Positions 20,182 to 27,403 of a stretch of DNA of 64,000 nucleotides are shown here, in pieces. Below the pieces are notes generated by a model that worked only from the letters and a program-made list of their open reading frames with translations, ran no database searches and was not told the DNA's origin. Positions within the stretch are counted from its first letter, which is position 1, and each line of letters starts with the position of its first letter. Made by a program: the position numbers and the translations under genes. This DNA comes from an uncultured Gammaproteobacteria bacterium (GTDB lineage: Bacteria; Pseudomonadota; Gammaproteobacteria; Pseudomonadales; Porticoccaceae): NCBI GenBank assembly GCA_913060555.1, contig CAJXRS010000002.1, positions 1-64,000 of the forward strand, read 5' to 3'.

Positions 20182-21210
20182 ATGACCGAAGATGAGGACT
20201 TCACCACCGATGTCGCGGTGATCGGCGCCGGTCCGGTCGGGCTGTTCGCGGTGTTCGAGTGCGGCATGCTGAAGATGCGCTGTCATCTGATAGATGCGCT
20301 GCCCGCCATCGGTGGCCAGTGCACGGCGCTCTATCCCGAAAAGCCCATTTACGACATTCCGGCCGCGCCGGAGCTGAGCGCGGCCGAATTGGTCGATCGC
20401 CTGCACCGGCAGATCGCGCCCTTCGCGCCGCAGTTCCATCTCGACCAGCAGGTGGTGGCGCTGCAGCGCGCCGGGGATACCTGGGAGCTGGTGACCTCGC
20501 GGGGTATCCGCATTCGCGCGCGGGCGGTGATTGTCGCCGCGGGCGCCGGAGCCTTCGGGCCCAATCGGCCGCCGCTGGCCGACATCGAGGATTACGAAGG
20601 CCGCTGCGTACATTATCTGGTTACCGAGCGGGCACGCTTCCGCGGCCAGCGGCTGGTGATCGCCGGCGGCGGGGACTCGGCGGTGGACTGGGCCATCGCC
20701 CTGGCGGACGAGGCCGCCGAAGTGCATCTGGTGCACCGGCGGGAGCGGTTTCGGGCGGCCCCGGAAAGCGTCGATCGCCTCCACCAGCTGGTCGCGGAAG
20801 GGCGGATCCAGCTGGTCATTCCCTATCAATTGGCGGGTCTGGAAGGCGATGGCACGCGGCTCTCGGGCGTGCTGGTGAAAACCCTGGATGGTGACCAGCG
20901 ACGCATCCCGGCCGATCATCTGCTCGCCTTTTTTGGCCTGGCGACCAGGCTGGGGCCCATCAACGACTGGGGGTTGGGTGCGCGCAATGGCGTCGTGCCG
21001 GTCGAGCCCGCGACCTGCGCGACCTCCGCGCCCGGGGTGTTCGCCGTCGGCGATATCGCCGGCTACCCGCACAAACTGAAGCTCATTCTCACCGGCTTCG
21101 CGGAAGCCGCCCATGCCGCCCACGCGGCCTTTGCATTCGTTTACCCGGACCGGGCGTTGCACTTCGAATATTCCACTTCGACCGGGGTTCCCGGCCGCGA
21201 GTCGGCCTAG
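20182..21210 (+). CDS. Thioredoxin-reductase-like ferredoxin-NADP reductase
   Basis: This 342-aa flavoprotein has an FAD-binding GxGxxG at the N terminus (VAVIGAGPVGLFAVFECGM) and an NADP-binding GGGDSAVDWA near residue 168. A closing FAD motif (GVFAVGDIAGYPHKLKLI) lies near 290. It has no redox-active CxxC, which separates it from thioredoxin reductase and fits the TrxR-like ferredoxin-NADP reductase family. AAGGAG precedes the ATG at 20182. The adjacent 2Fe-2S ferredoxin is its likely partner. Confidence 0.9.
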   Translation: MTEDEDFTTDVAVIGAGPVGLFAVFECGMLKMRCHLIDALPAIGGQCTALYPEKPIYDIPAAPELSAAELVDRLHRQIAPFAPQFHLDQQVVALQRAGDTWELVTSRGIRIRARAVIVAAGAGAFGPNRPPLADIEDYEGRCVHYLVTERARFRGQRLVIAGGGDSAVDWAIALADEAAEVHLVHRRERFRAAPESVDRLHQLVAEGRIQLVIPYQLAGLEGDGTRLSGVLVKTLDGDQRRIPADHLLAFFGLATRLGPINDWGLGARNGVVPVEPATCATSAPGVFAVGDIAGYPHKLKLILTGFAEAAHAAHAAFAFVYPDRALHFEYSTSTGVPGRESA

Positions 21211-21241
21211 TCCGCCGTCACCAATTGGGGGAGATTCCTGT

Positions 21242-21556
21242 ATGCCAATCATCCATGTCACCACTGTCGAGGGCGAGGCATTGGAACTGCAAGCCGATAG
21301 CGGCCGTTCCGTCATGGAGGTGGTCAAGGCCAACGACCTGCCCATGCTCGCCGCCTGTGGCGGTGCACTTGCCTGCGCGACCTGCCATGTGATCGTGGAT
21401 CCAGATTGGTACGATCGCCTGCAGCCGCCCAGCGAGGACGAAGAGGATCTGCTCGACACCGCGCACGGCCTCACCTCGACCTCTCGCCTCGGCTGCCAGA
21501 TCCTGATGCGCGAGGAGTTGGATGGCATCCGGGTGTGCCTCACCCCGATGGACTGA
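21242..21556 (+). CDS. Adrenodoxin-type 2Fe-2S ferredoxin
   Basis: This is a 104-aa electron carrier. The cluster ligands are the spaced cysteines in CGGALACATCHV (Cys-x5-Cys-x2-Cys, about 38-48) and a fourth Cys in SRLGCQI near residue 86. This is the ISC-ferredoxin/adrenodoxin pattern. The start MPIIHVTTVEGEAL follows GGGAGA. The gene follows its probable reductase by 31 nt. It is not near isc genes, so it may serve a P450, hydroxylase or biosynthetic enzyme elsewhere. Confidence 0.93.
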   Translation: MPIIHVTTVEGEALELQADSGRSVMEVVKANDLPMLAACGGALACATCHVIVDPDWYDRLQPPSEDEEDLLDTAHGLTSTSRLGCQILMREELDGIRVCLTPMD

Positions 21557-21572
21557 CCCGGTCACACCGGGT
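21556..21572 (+). terminator. Hairpin after ferredoxin gene
   Basis: ACCCGGT (21556-21562) and ACCGGGT (21566-21572) form a perfect 7-bp stem with a CAC loop, starting at the last base of the ferredoxin stop codon. The sequence that follows is TCTGG, not a T-run, so intrinsic termination is uncertain. Confidence 0.4.
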
Positions 21573-21613
21573 TCTGGCCGGGCGGTGGCGCGCCATGTTA
21601 CAAGGGACTATCG

Positions 21614-22480
21614 ATGGCCAGACCGACAGCAGCGATGGCGGTATCGGACAGCCCCCACGCGCATTTTGCGGCCGAGGTGAGCCGTCCGGATGCGGAGATC
21701 GATCTCATCCGGGCGGCCCTGCTGATCGCGCAGGAACACCATGCCGGCGCCGAGGTTGCATCCTGCCGGGAGATCCTGGAGCAGTTGGCGAACCGCGCCG
21801 CGGCGGCGATGCCGAACGGTCCGGACGCGCAGGCATTGTGCGCCTTTCTCGCCGGCCAGGAAGACTTTCGCGGCAATGCGGCGGATTACTACAATCCGGA
21901 CAACAGTTATCTGGACTTGGTGCTCCGGACCCGCAGGGGCATCCCCATCTCACTGGCGCTGGTCTATCTGAGCGTGGCTACCGACCTCGGCCTGGAAGCC
22001 GCCGGAGTCGGGTTCCCGGGCCACTTCCTGGTGCGCGTGGAGGCCTCGCCGGGCAGCGCCCCGGAGCTGATCGATCCCTTCGCCGGGCAGGTGCTCAGCG
22101 TGGCGGATTGCCGTGCGCTGCTGCGTGCCGGCACCCGGGGCGCGGTGGAGTTTTCCGAACGGTTGCTGGCACCGGCCGGCAAGCGGGAAATCCTGCGGCG
22201 CATGCTCGGCAACCTGAAGATGATCTATCTGCAGCGTCAGGATTTCGAGGAGAGCCTCAGTCTCTGTGACCTGCTACTGCTGCTGGAGCCGGACTCACTG
22301 CAGGATCTGCTCGACCGGGCACTGGTGCTGGAGAAACTCGAGTGCTTCGGGCCGGCTGCTGACGAGCTGGAGCGCTTGATGACCCGCGCCGAACTTGCCG
22401 CCCGGCCCGAGGCTATGGCGTCGGTGGCACGCAAAATCGAACAGCTGCGCAGTCGCACCGGCGGCCCCACTCTGCACTGA
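21614..22480 (+). CDS. SirB1 family protein (transglutaminase-like plus TPR)
   Basis: This 288-aa protein has a transglutaminase-like N-terminal part with DYYNPDNSYLDLVLRTRRG, GIPISLALVYLSVA, GVGFPGHFLVRVE and LIDPFAGQVLS (about residues 90-170). A helical TPR-like C-terminal part (about 195-285, NLKMIYLQRQDFEESLSLCD) follows. This is the SirB1/YchA type. Its precise role is not established. The stop TGA sits in a 5-bp tandem repeat. Confidence 0.87.
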   Translation: MARPTAAMAVSDSPHAHFAAEVSRPDAEIDLIRAALLIAQEHHAGAEVASCREILEQLANRAAAAMPNGPDAQALCAFLAGQEDFRGNAADYYNPDNSYLDLVLRTRRGIPISLALVYLSVATDLGLEAAGVGFPGHFLVRVEASPGSAPELIDPFAGQVLSVADCRALLRAGTRGAVEFSERLLAPAGKREILRRMLGNLKMIYLQRQDFEESLSLCDLLLLLEPDSLQDLLDRALVLEKLECFGPAADELERLMTRAELAARPEAMASVARKIEQLRSRTGGPTLH

Positions 22481-22498
22481 ACTGAACTGAACTGAACT
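22476..22498 (+). repeat. ACTGA pentamer tandem repeat over a stop codon
   Basis: Four perfect ACTGA units (22476-22495) plus a partial fifth unit cover the TGA stop of the SirB1-like gene. Because the period is 5, the TGA trinucleotides fall in all three frames. Slippage here would therefore not extend the protein far. Confidence 0.85.
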
Positions 22499-22516
22499 TG
22501 GAGTGCGAGTCTGCCG

Positions 22517-23059
22517 ATGAATGACATCGTCACACCTGCCAAAGCCAACCTGGTGCAGAAATTCGCTGCGTCCCGCTCGGGCGCCTGGCTACTGGCGCGG
22601 GTCGGGCATCATCTGGACCGGATTTTTTTGCGCCTTTCCGGAGAGCGGGTGATGTTGTCCAGCCTGCTGGTCGGACTGCCCGTGGTGATGGTGGATACCA
22701 TCGGCGCCAAAACCGGCCGCGTGCGCCGCATTCCATTGCTGTGCATCCGGGATCAGCAGCAGGAAGGCGACTTTGCCGTCATCGCGTCGAACTTCGGCCA
22801 GGGCCACAATCCCGCCTGGTATTACAACCTGAAGGCCCATCCCGAAGTCTCCTGCACCCTGTACGGCAAGGTTTCCACCTATCGAGCCGGTGAGGCGGAG
22901 GGTGACGAATACCAGCGCTTCTGGCGTTACGCGCTCGCCACCTATATCGGATTTCCCGGTTACAAGCAGCGTGCCGGAGCGCGGCACATCCCGGTCATGG
23001 TGCTGCGGCGGATGGGTGAAACGCAGAAGGACGAACACGCGGCATCAGGGATGCCCTGA
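22517..23059 (+). CDS. DDN-type deazaflavin/flavin-dependent oxidoreductase
   Basis: This 180-aa split beta-barrel protein resembles the deazaflavin-dependent nitroreductase (DDN) family. It shows MVDTIGAKTGRVRRIPLLCI (about 58-77), FAVIASNFGQGHNPAWYYNLKAHPEVSC (about 90-117) and WRYALATYIGFPGYKQRAGARHIPVMVL (about 136-163). In mycobacteria these proteins use F420; in proteobacteria the cofactor is often unknown. A hydrophobic N-terminal helix could anchor it. The gene is last in the plus-strand run and converges on frmA. Confidence 0.82.
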   Translation: MNDIVTPAKANLVQKFAASRSGAWLLARVGHHLDRIFLRLSGERVMLSSLLVGLPVVMVDTIGAKTGRVRRIPLLCIRDQQQEGDFAVIASNFGQGHNPAWYYNLKAHPEVSCTLYGKVSTYRAGEAEGDEYQRFWRYALATYIGFPGYKQRAGARHIPVMVLRRMGETQKDEHAASGMP

Positions 23060-23073
23060 GGGCGCCCTTCACT

Positions 23074-23150
23074 CCTTCGGGCTCGGGAGGCAGTGGGGTG
23101 GAACGATACGTTTTTGACCCCTCAGCGTCGCCTTCCGAGCCAGCCGAAGG
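23074..23150. repeat. Long imperfect inverted repeat in convergent gap
   Basis: CCTTCGG-GCTCGGGAGGC (23074-23091) is mirrored by GCCTTCCGAGC-CAGCCGAAGG (23130-23150), giving a stem of about 18 bp with one 3-nt bulge and one G/A difference. The 38-bp centre includes GGGGT and ACCCC segments that could extend the pairing. It may be a transcription barrier between convergent genes or a small mobile or REP-like element. Confidence 0.5.
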
Positions 23151-23194
23151 GGCGGACCCAGAGCGCAGTCGGATGGTTGTGTACCCAGGCCTGG

Positions 23195-23215
23195 AGGCCC
23201 GGGCTCGCCGGGCCT
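23195..23215. terminator. Hairpin downstream of frmA
   Basis: AGGCCCG (23195-23201) and CGGGCCT (23209-23215) form a perfect 7-bp stem with a 7-nt loop, 2 bp beyond the frmA stop on the minus strand. It is GC-rich but has no T-tract. Confidence 0.45.
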
Positions 23216-23217
23216 GG

Positions 23218-24324
23218 TCAGTACACCACCACCGAGCGGATGCTTTCGCCGGCGTGCATCAGGTCGAAGCCGCGATTGATATCTTGCAGGGCCAGGCTAT
23301 GGGTGATCAGCGGGTCGATCCGGATCCTGCCTTCCATATACCAGTCGACAATGCGCGGCACGTCGGTGCGGCCGCGCGCGCCGCCGAACGCGACCCCGTG
23401 CCACGAGCGGCCGGTGACGAGCTGAAACGGCCGGGTGGCGATCTCCTGGCCGGCACCGGCGACGCCGATGATATAGGACTCGCCCCAGCCCTTGTGACAG
23501 CACTCCAGCGCTTGGCGCATAACCTGGACATTGCCGATGCACTCGAAGCTGTAGTCGGCGCCGCCCTGGGTGAGGTCGAGCACCGCCGCTACCACTTCCG
23601 GTTCCCTCGACGCGTCGATGAAATCGGTCATGCCGAACTCGCGCGCCAGCTTCTCCCGCGCCGGGTTGATATCGACACCAATGATCTGGCGCGCCCCGAC
23701 CATGCGCGCGCCCTGGATCACATTGAGGCCGATGCCGCCGAGCCCGAACACCACCACCCGCGAGCCAGGCTCGACCCTGGCGCGAAACACCACGGCGCCG
23801 ATGCCGGTGGTGACCCCGCAGCCGATGTAACAGATCTTGTCGAAGGGCGCGTCGGGGCGCACCTTGGCCAGTGCGATCTCCGGCAGCACCGTGTGCTGAG
23901 CGAAGGTGGAGCAGCCCATGTAATGCAACAGCGGCTCGCCGTCCAGCGAGAAGCGGCTGCTGCCGTCCGGCATCCGGCCCTGGCCCTGGGTGGTGCGAAT
24001 CGCCTGACACAGGTTGGTCCTGGGGTGCAGGCAGTATTCGCACTGGCGGCATTCGGGCGTGTACAGCGGAATGACGTGATCGCCCGGCGCCAATGAGGTC
24101 ACCCCCGCGCCCACCTCCAGCACGACGCCCGCCCCTTCATGGCCGAGGATGGTGGGAAACAGCCCTTCGGGGTCATCGCCCGACAGCGTGAAAGCGTCCG
24201 TGTGACAGATCCCGGTGGCCTTGATCTCGACCAGCACTTCACCGGCGCGGGGACCTTCGAGGTCGACTTCGCAGATCTCCAGAGGTTTGCCGGCACCGAA
24301 GGCCACGGCGGCTTTGGTTTTCAT
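23218..24324 (-). CDS. frmA: S-(hydroxymethyl)glutathione dehydrogenase (class III ADH)
   Basis: This 368-aa zinc enzyme oxidises the glutathione adduct of formaldehyde. It shows the catalytic zinc ligands in [13 protein letters not shown] and LGHEGAGVV and the structural zinc cysteines in [15 protein letters not shown]. The class III signatures FMGCSTFAQ-like (here [14 protein letters not shown]) and [10 protein letters not shown] are present, with NAD-binding [15 protein letters not shown] near 195-210. The start [10 protein letters not shown] is the family start. The usual partner, S-formylglutathione hydrolase, is not adjacent. Confidence 0.96.
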   Translation of the reverse strand: MKTKAAVAFGAGKPLEICEVDLEGPRAGEVLVEIKATGICHTDAFTLSGDDPEGLFPTILGHEGAGVVLEVGAGVTSLAPGDHVIPLYTPECRQCEYCLHPRTNLCQAIRTTQGQGRMPDGSSRFSLDGEPLLHYMGCSTFAQHTVLPEIALAKVRPDAPFDKICYIGCGVTTGIGAVVFRARVEPGSRVVVFGLGGIGLNVIQGARMVGARQIIGVDINPAREKLAREFGMTDFIDASREPEVVAAVLDLTQGGADYSFECIGNVQVMRQALECCHKGWGESYIIGVAGAGQEIATRPFQLVTGRSWHGVAFGGARGRTDVPRIVDWYMEGRIRIDPLITHSLALQDINRGFDLMHAGESIRSVVVY

Positions 24325-24361
24325 GGGTATTCCAGCCAACTCGTTGACAGGTAGCATGAAC

Positions 24362-24390
24362 GAAAAAAGCCGCCCGAAAAAGGCGGCTTG
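24362..24390 (-). terminator. Rho-independent terminator of lipoprotein operon
   Basis: Read on the minus strand, AAGCCGCC and GGCGGCTT (24382-24389 and 24367-24374 on the plus strand) form a perfect 8-bp stem with a 7-nt loop, followed by a run of six T. It lies about 26 bp beyond the stop of the FlgO-like gene and upstream of frmA. It is the clearest intrinsic terminator in the window. Confidence 0.85.
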
Positions 24391-24415
24391 CGTCGACTGC
24401 AGAGTGCGCGAGGGA

Positions 24416-24967
24416 CTACCGCAGCATGGAGCGGATATCAGCATCCTTGGGCAGCGCGTAGTCGTGCACGGCCATCACCACATTGGTGGTCGGTTCGATC
24501 ACCTTGAGGTTGACGAACACGGCGTCCTTGCTCACGCCATAGGTACCCACGATGACGGCCTGGGCCTGGTGACTCTCCGCCACATGCTGGATTTCCCGCG
24601 TCAACAGCAGTTCGCCCTGGTCGCGTCTCATGTAGACATTGTCGCGAAACTTCATCTCGATCATGCGCAGCCCGGTTTGCGAAAAGCGCGCAGAAATCTG
24701 CTCGGACGCCAGCCGGCCGAATGTCGATGATCGCTCCAGCTCGTCGATGCTCACCAGGGTGGCCGCGATAAGTGGCTGGTTGGGGCTCAGCTTGTCCTTC
24801 AGTTGTTTGAGCAGAGTATCGGCGGCAGCGTAGTTTGCCTTGATCAACAGCGCCGGAGAGTCACTGCGATAGGTTGCGTTATAGGACTGGCCGGAGGAAC
24901 AGGCCGCCAACCCCAGAAATGCGCTTACCAGCAGCGGCAGAAAGTATCGCGGGAAGGAGCCGTTCAT
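24416..24967 (-). CDS. FlgO-family lipoprotein
   Basis: This 183-aa protein has a lipoprotein signal peptide ([12 protein letters not shown], lipobox Cys near 23). The mature part resembles FlgO-family proteins: [52 protein letters not shown], then [30 protein letters not shown]. FlgO proteins are outer-membrane lipoproteins linked to flagella in Vibrio, but no flagellar genes lie here. Its ATG overlaps the stop of the upstream lipoprotein gene by one base, so the two are translationally coupled. Confidence 0.8.
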   Translation of the reverse strand: MNGSFPRYFLPLLVSAFLGLAACSSGQSYNATYRSDSPALLIKANYAAADTLLKQLKDKLSPNQPLIAATLVSIDELERSSTFGRLASEQISARFSQTGLRMIEMKFRDNVYMRRDQGELLLTREIQHVAESHQAQAVIVGTYGVSKDAVFVNLKVIEPTTNVVMAVHDYALPKDADIRSMLR

Positions 24968-25656
24968 TACCGTGCCCCCACTATTTGAAATGCCTTGGTG
25001 GCCGCGGCGTCATAGAGGACGCGGTCGGAGTCCGATACGTAGTAAATGTGGGTAGAGCGGGCGAGATAACGGGCCTCGTCGGACACCGAGACATTGACCA
25101 CGATTTCCGTTTTGGGAGTTGGGCCGGAGGCCGACTGGGACTTGAACCAACTGTACACATCCCAGCCGATTGCGCCGGCAGTCACCGCGGCCGCGGCCGT
25201 GGTCTTGGCAGTTACTTCGGTGCTCAGGGTCCGTACTGCCCAGGCGCCGGTGACCAGGGCCGTCGGCCATCCGATCCATTTGTTCTGTGCGCGATCCTCC
25301 GAAAATTCGATCACCTGAGTGTCGACCTCCATGCTGAGCGCGCCCTCGGGGCGAGTTGCCACCGGATAGCCGCCACGCACCATTGCGGTGATCAACTGGT
25401 CTTCAACCGCGCGGTTGAAGGCAGATTCCTGACCAGCGTGCACATACAGATTGCTCGCAAGCGGGGTGGGCAGCGCGGCCATCACCTCGCGCGCGATGTC
25501 TGCGGAGATGGCTTCCCAGTGCGCCGCGGCCTGCAACTTTTCTTGCTGGGTTGTGGGAAAGTTGGTCGCCAAAGGGGCTTGCGAATGGGGCGCCGCGCAG
25601 CCCGCGATCGCGACGGCGCCAAGCACAGCGACTGCTGTCTGCTTCAGCATTTTCAT
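24967..25656 (-). CDS. Predicted lipoprotein paired with FlgO-like protein
   Basis: This 229-aa protein has a lipoprotein signal peptide (VLGAVAIAGC, Cys near 20). The rest has no family I recognise. It contains ISADIAREVMAALPTP, a stretch like variable outer-membrane lipoproteins (LSMEVDTQVIEF), a small Ala/Thr-rich hydrophobic segment at about 150-170 (KTTAAAAVTAGAIGWDVYSW) and a C-terminal beta-rich part. The first gene of a two-gene operon with the FlgO-like partner, it is preceded by a good sigma70 promoter and followed, after the partner, by a strong terminator. Confidence 0.75.
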   Translation of the reverse strand: MKMLKQTAVAVLGAVAIAGCAAPHSQAPLATNFPTTQQEKLQAAAHWEAISADIAREVMAALPTPLASNLYVHAGQESAFNRAVEDQLITAMVRGGYPVATRPEGALSMEVDTQVIEFSEDRAQNKWIGWPTALVTGAWAVRTLSTEVTAKTTAAAAVTAGAIGWDVYSWFKSQSASGPTPKTEIVVNVSVSDEARYLARSTHIYYVSDSDRVLYDAAATKAFQIVGAR

Positions 25657-25827
25657 GTTTTTTTGTGCTCCTGTGGGGATGAGACCGGACCAACAGCCGC
25701 TGTGCCCGGCCTCGTGGTGCGGGCCGCCCAGCCAAGTGGTCGAATGTGCAGGGATCTGGCGGAGGGTAGGTCGTCCATGACTATGTTCGCGTATTCCTTG
25801 ACAATAGAGCCTGGGAAGGTCGAGCCA

Positions 25828-25857
25828 ATGTTAATATCGAAATCAGCAGCGCGTCAA
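25828..25857 (-). promoter_or_regulatory. Sigma70 promoter for the lipoprotein pair
   Basis: On the minus strand a -35 TTGACG (25852-25857, 5 of 6) and -10 TAACAT (25828-25833, 4 of 6) are separated by 18 bp. They lie in the AT-richer 254-bp gap between the aminotransferase stop and the first lipoprotein ATG, leaving a leader of about 165 nt. No other gene is supported in this gap. Confidence 0.45.
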
Positions 25858-25910
25858 ACCGTGCGTCTGCAGATTACGCCCCCTGGGTATGCTTTTCGAC
25901 GAAATTCGCG

Positions 25911-27233
25911 TCATGCACCGAACACATCCAGAATCGATCGCCGCAGCCGCTCGATGAACAGGTCGACCTCGCGCTCGGCGATGACGAGCGGCGGCGACAT
26001 CACCAGGTTGTCGCCCACCGCGCGGCACAGCAGGCCGTTTTCCCAGCAGCGGTTGTGCACTGGCACGCCAACGCCGCCCGGAAATTTGGCTGGATCGGGC
26101 GCCAGGGTGACGGCGCCCAGCAGGCCATAGTTGCGGATGTCGATCACCTGCGGCAGGTCCCGCAGGCTGTGCAGGGCGTCTTCCCAGTAGCGGCCGATGG
26201 GCCCGGCGGCACGGGTCAGCAGGCCCTCGCGCTCGTAGATCTCGAAAGCCGCGAGCCCGGCGGCCGCCGCCACCGGTGCGCCGGCATAGGTATTGCCGTG
26301 AAACAGCTCGGGGCCGCTGCCCGGTGCCGCCTCGAAGATCGTTTCCTGGATATCGCGGCGCACGAATACACCGCCCATGGGCACGCTGCCACCGTTGATC
26401 GCCTTGGCGGTGGTCATCAGGTCCGGGGTCACTTCCAGGCGGGTGGCGGCGAAGGCTGCGCCGGTGCGGCCGAAGCCGGTGACCACTTCGTCGAAGATCA
26501 GCAGGATGTCGTGCTGGGTACAGAGCTCGCGCAGCCGTTGCAGATAACCCACTGGTGGCGGCACCATGCCGCCGGCGCCGACGATGGGCTCGACGATCAC
26601 CGCGCAGAGGTTCTCCGCGCCGCGCAGGGCGATGATCTTCTCCAGCGGATTGAGCTGGTCCGCGCCACGCTCGGGCAGGCCGCGGCTGAAGGCGTTGGCG
26701 GAAATGTCGAGTAGGTCGGGCAGGAAGTCGACATTGTCGAGGACGGGGAAGCCCTTGCGGTTGTTGGGAATCCCTTGCAGCGAGGTGCCGCCGACATTGA
26801 CGCCGTGATAGCCTCGTTCGCGGGACACGAAGCGGGTCTTGGTGCCCTTGCCGCGGGCCCGCTGCCAGGCGTAGGCGATCTTCATCGCGGTCTCCACGGA
26901 CTCGGACCCGGAGTTGGTGAAGAAGATGCGGTCCAGTCCGGGGGGCGCGTATTCGGCCAGTTTGGCCGCGAACTCGAAGGTCACCGGTGCGCCGAACTGA
27001 AAAGGCGGCGCAAAATCGAGTTCCAGCAGTTGGTGCCGGACGGCGTCGGCCACCTCGCGGCGGCCGTGGCCCAGGTTCGCACACCAGAGTCCGGCGGTGA
27101 TGTCGAGGATCTCCCGGCCGTCGGGCGTGTACAGGAAGCAGCCCTCGCCGCGGGTGATCAGCCGGGGATTGCCGCGAAACGCCCGCACGTTGGTGAAGGG
27201 CTGCCACCAGTGGTCGAGAGTGAGTTGGCTCAT
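25911..27233 (-). CDS. Class III omega-amino acid:pyruvate aminotransferase
   Basis: This 440-aa PLP enzyme shows FFTNSGSESVETAMKIA (cofactor phosphate loop), RERGYHGVNVGGTSL, VIVEPIVGAGGMVPP, LIFDEVVTGFGRTG (Asp contacting the PLP ring), TTAKAINGGSVPMGGVFV (Schiff-base Lys) and FHGNTYAGAPVA. The overall pattern and length are those of beta-alanine/omega-amino acid:pyruvate transaminases. Substrate is not decided by sequence alone. It is divergent from the ThDP enzyme gene, 170 bp apart. Confidence 0.9.
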   Translation of the reverse strand: MSQLTLDHWWQPFTNVRAFRGNPRLITRGEGCFLYTPDGREILDITAGLWCANLGHGRREVADAVRHQLLELDFAPPFQFGAPVTFEFAAKLAEYAPPGLDRIFFTNSGSESVETAMKIAYAWQRARGKGTKTRFVSRERGYHGVNVGGTSLQGIPNNRKGFPVLDNVDFLPDLLDISANAFSRGLPERGADQLNPLEKIIALRGAENLCAVIVEPIVGAGGMVPPPVGYLQRLRELCTQHDILLIFDEVVTGFGRTGAAFAATRLEVTPDLMTTAKAINGGSVPMGGVFVRRDIQETIFEAAPGSGPELFHGNTYAGAPVAAAAGLAAFEIYEREGLLTRAAGPIGRYWEDALHSLRDLPQVIDIRNYGLLGAVTLAPDPAKFPGGVGVPVHNRCWENGLLCRAVGDNLVMSPPLVIAEREVDLFIERLRRSILDVFGA

Positions 27234-27403
27234 GGGTGCCTGTAGTTGCGCCGGGTCGGGTCCGGCAGTGTAAGGAAAATTCCGTCAGCATCCCATCCGC
27301 GGTCATGCTGCGCTCGCAATCACTCCGGTAAACTGCTATTTTCGACCTTGCCATAGAGCTTTAGATTGGCGGTTTAACTGAATGAAAAACAAGTGGTGCG
27401 TCC

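Noticed and set aside
27234-27403. Promoter hexamers before the ThDP gene
   Set aside because: TTGCCA near 27350 has no acceptable -10 at 16-18 bp. The 170-bp gap must contain promoters, but I cannot place one.
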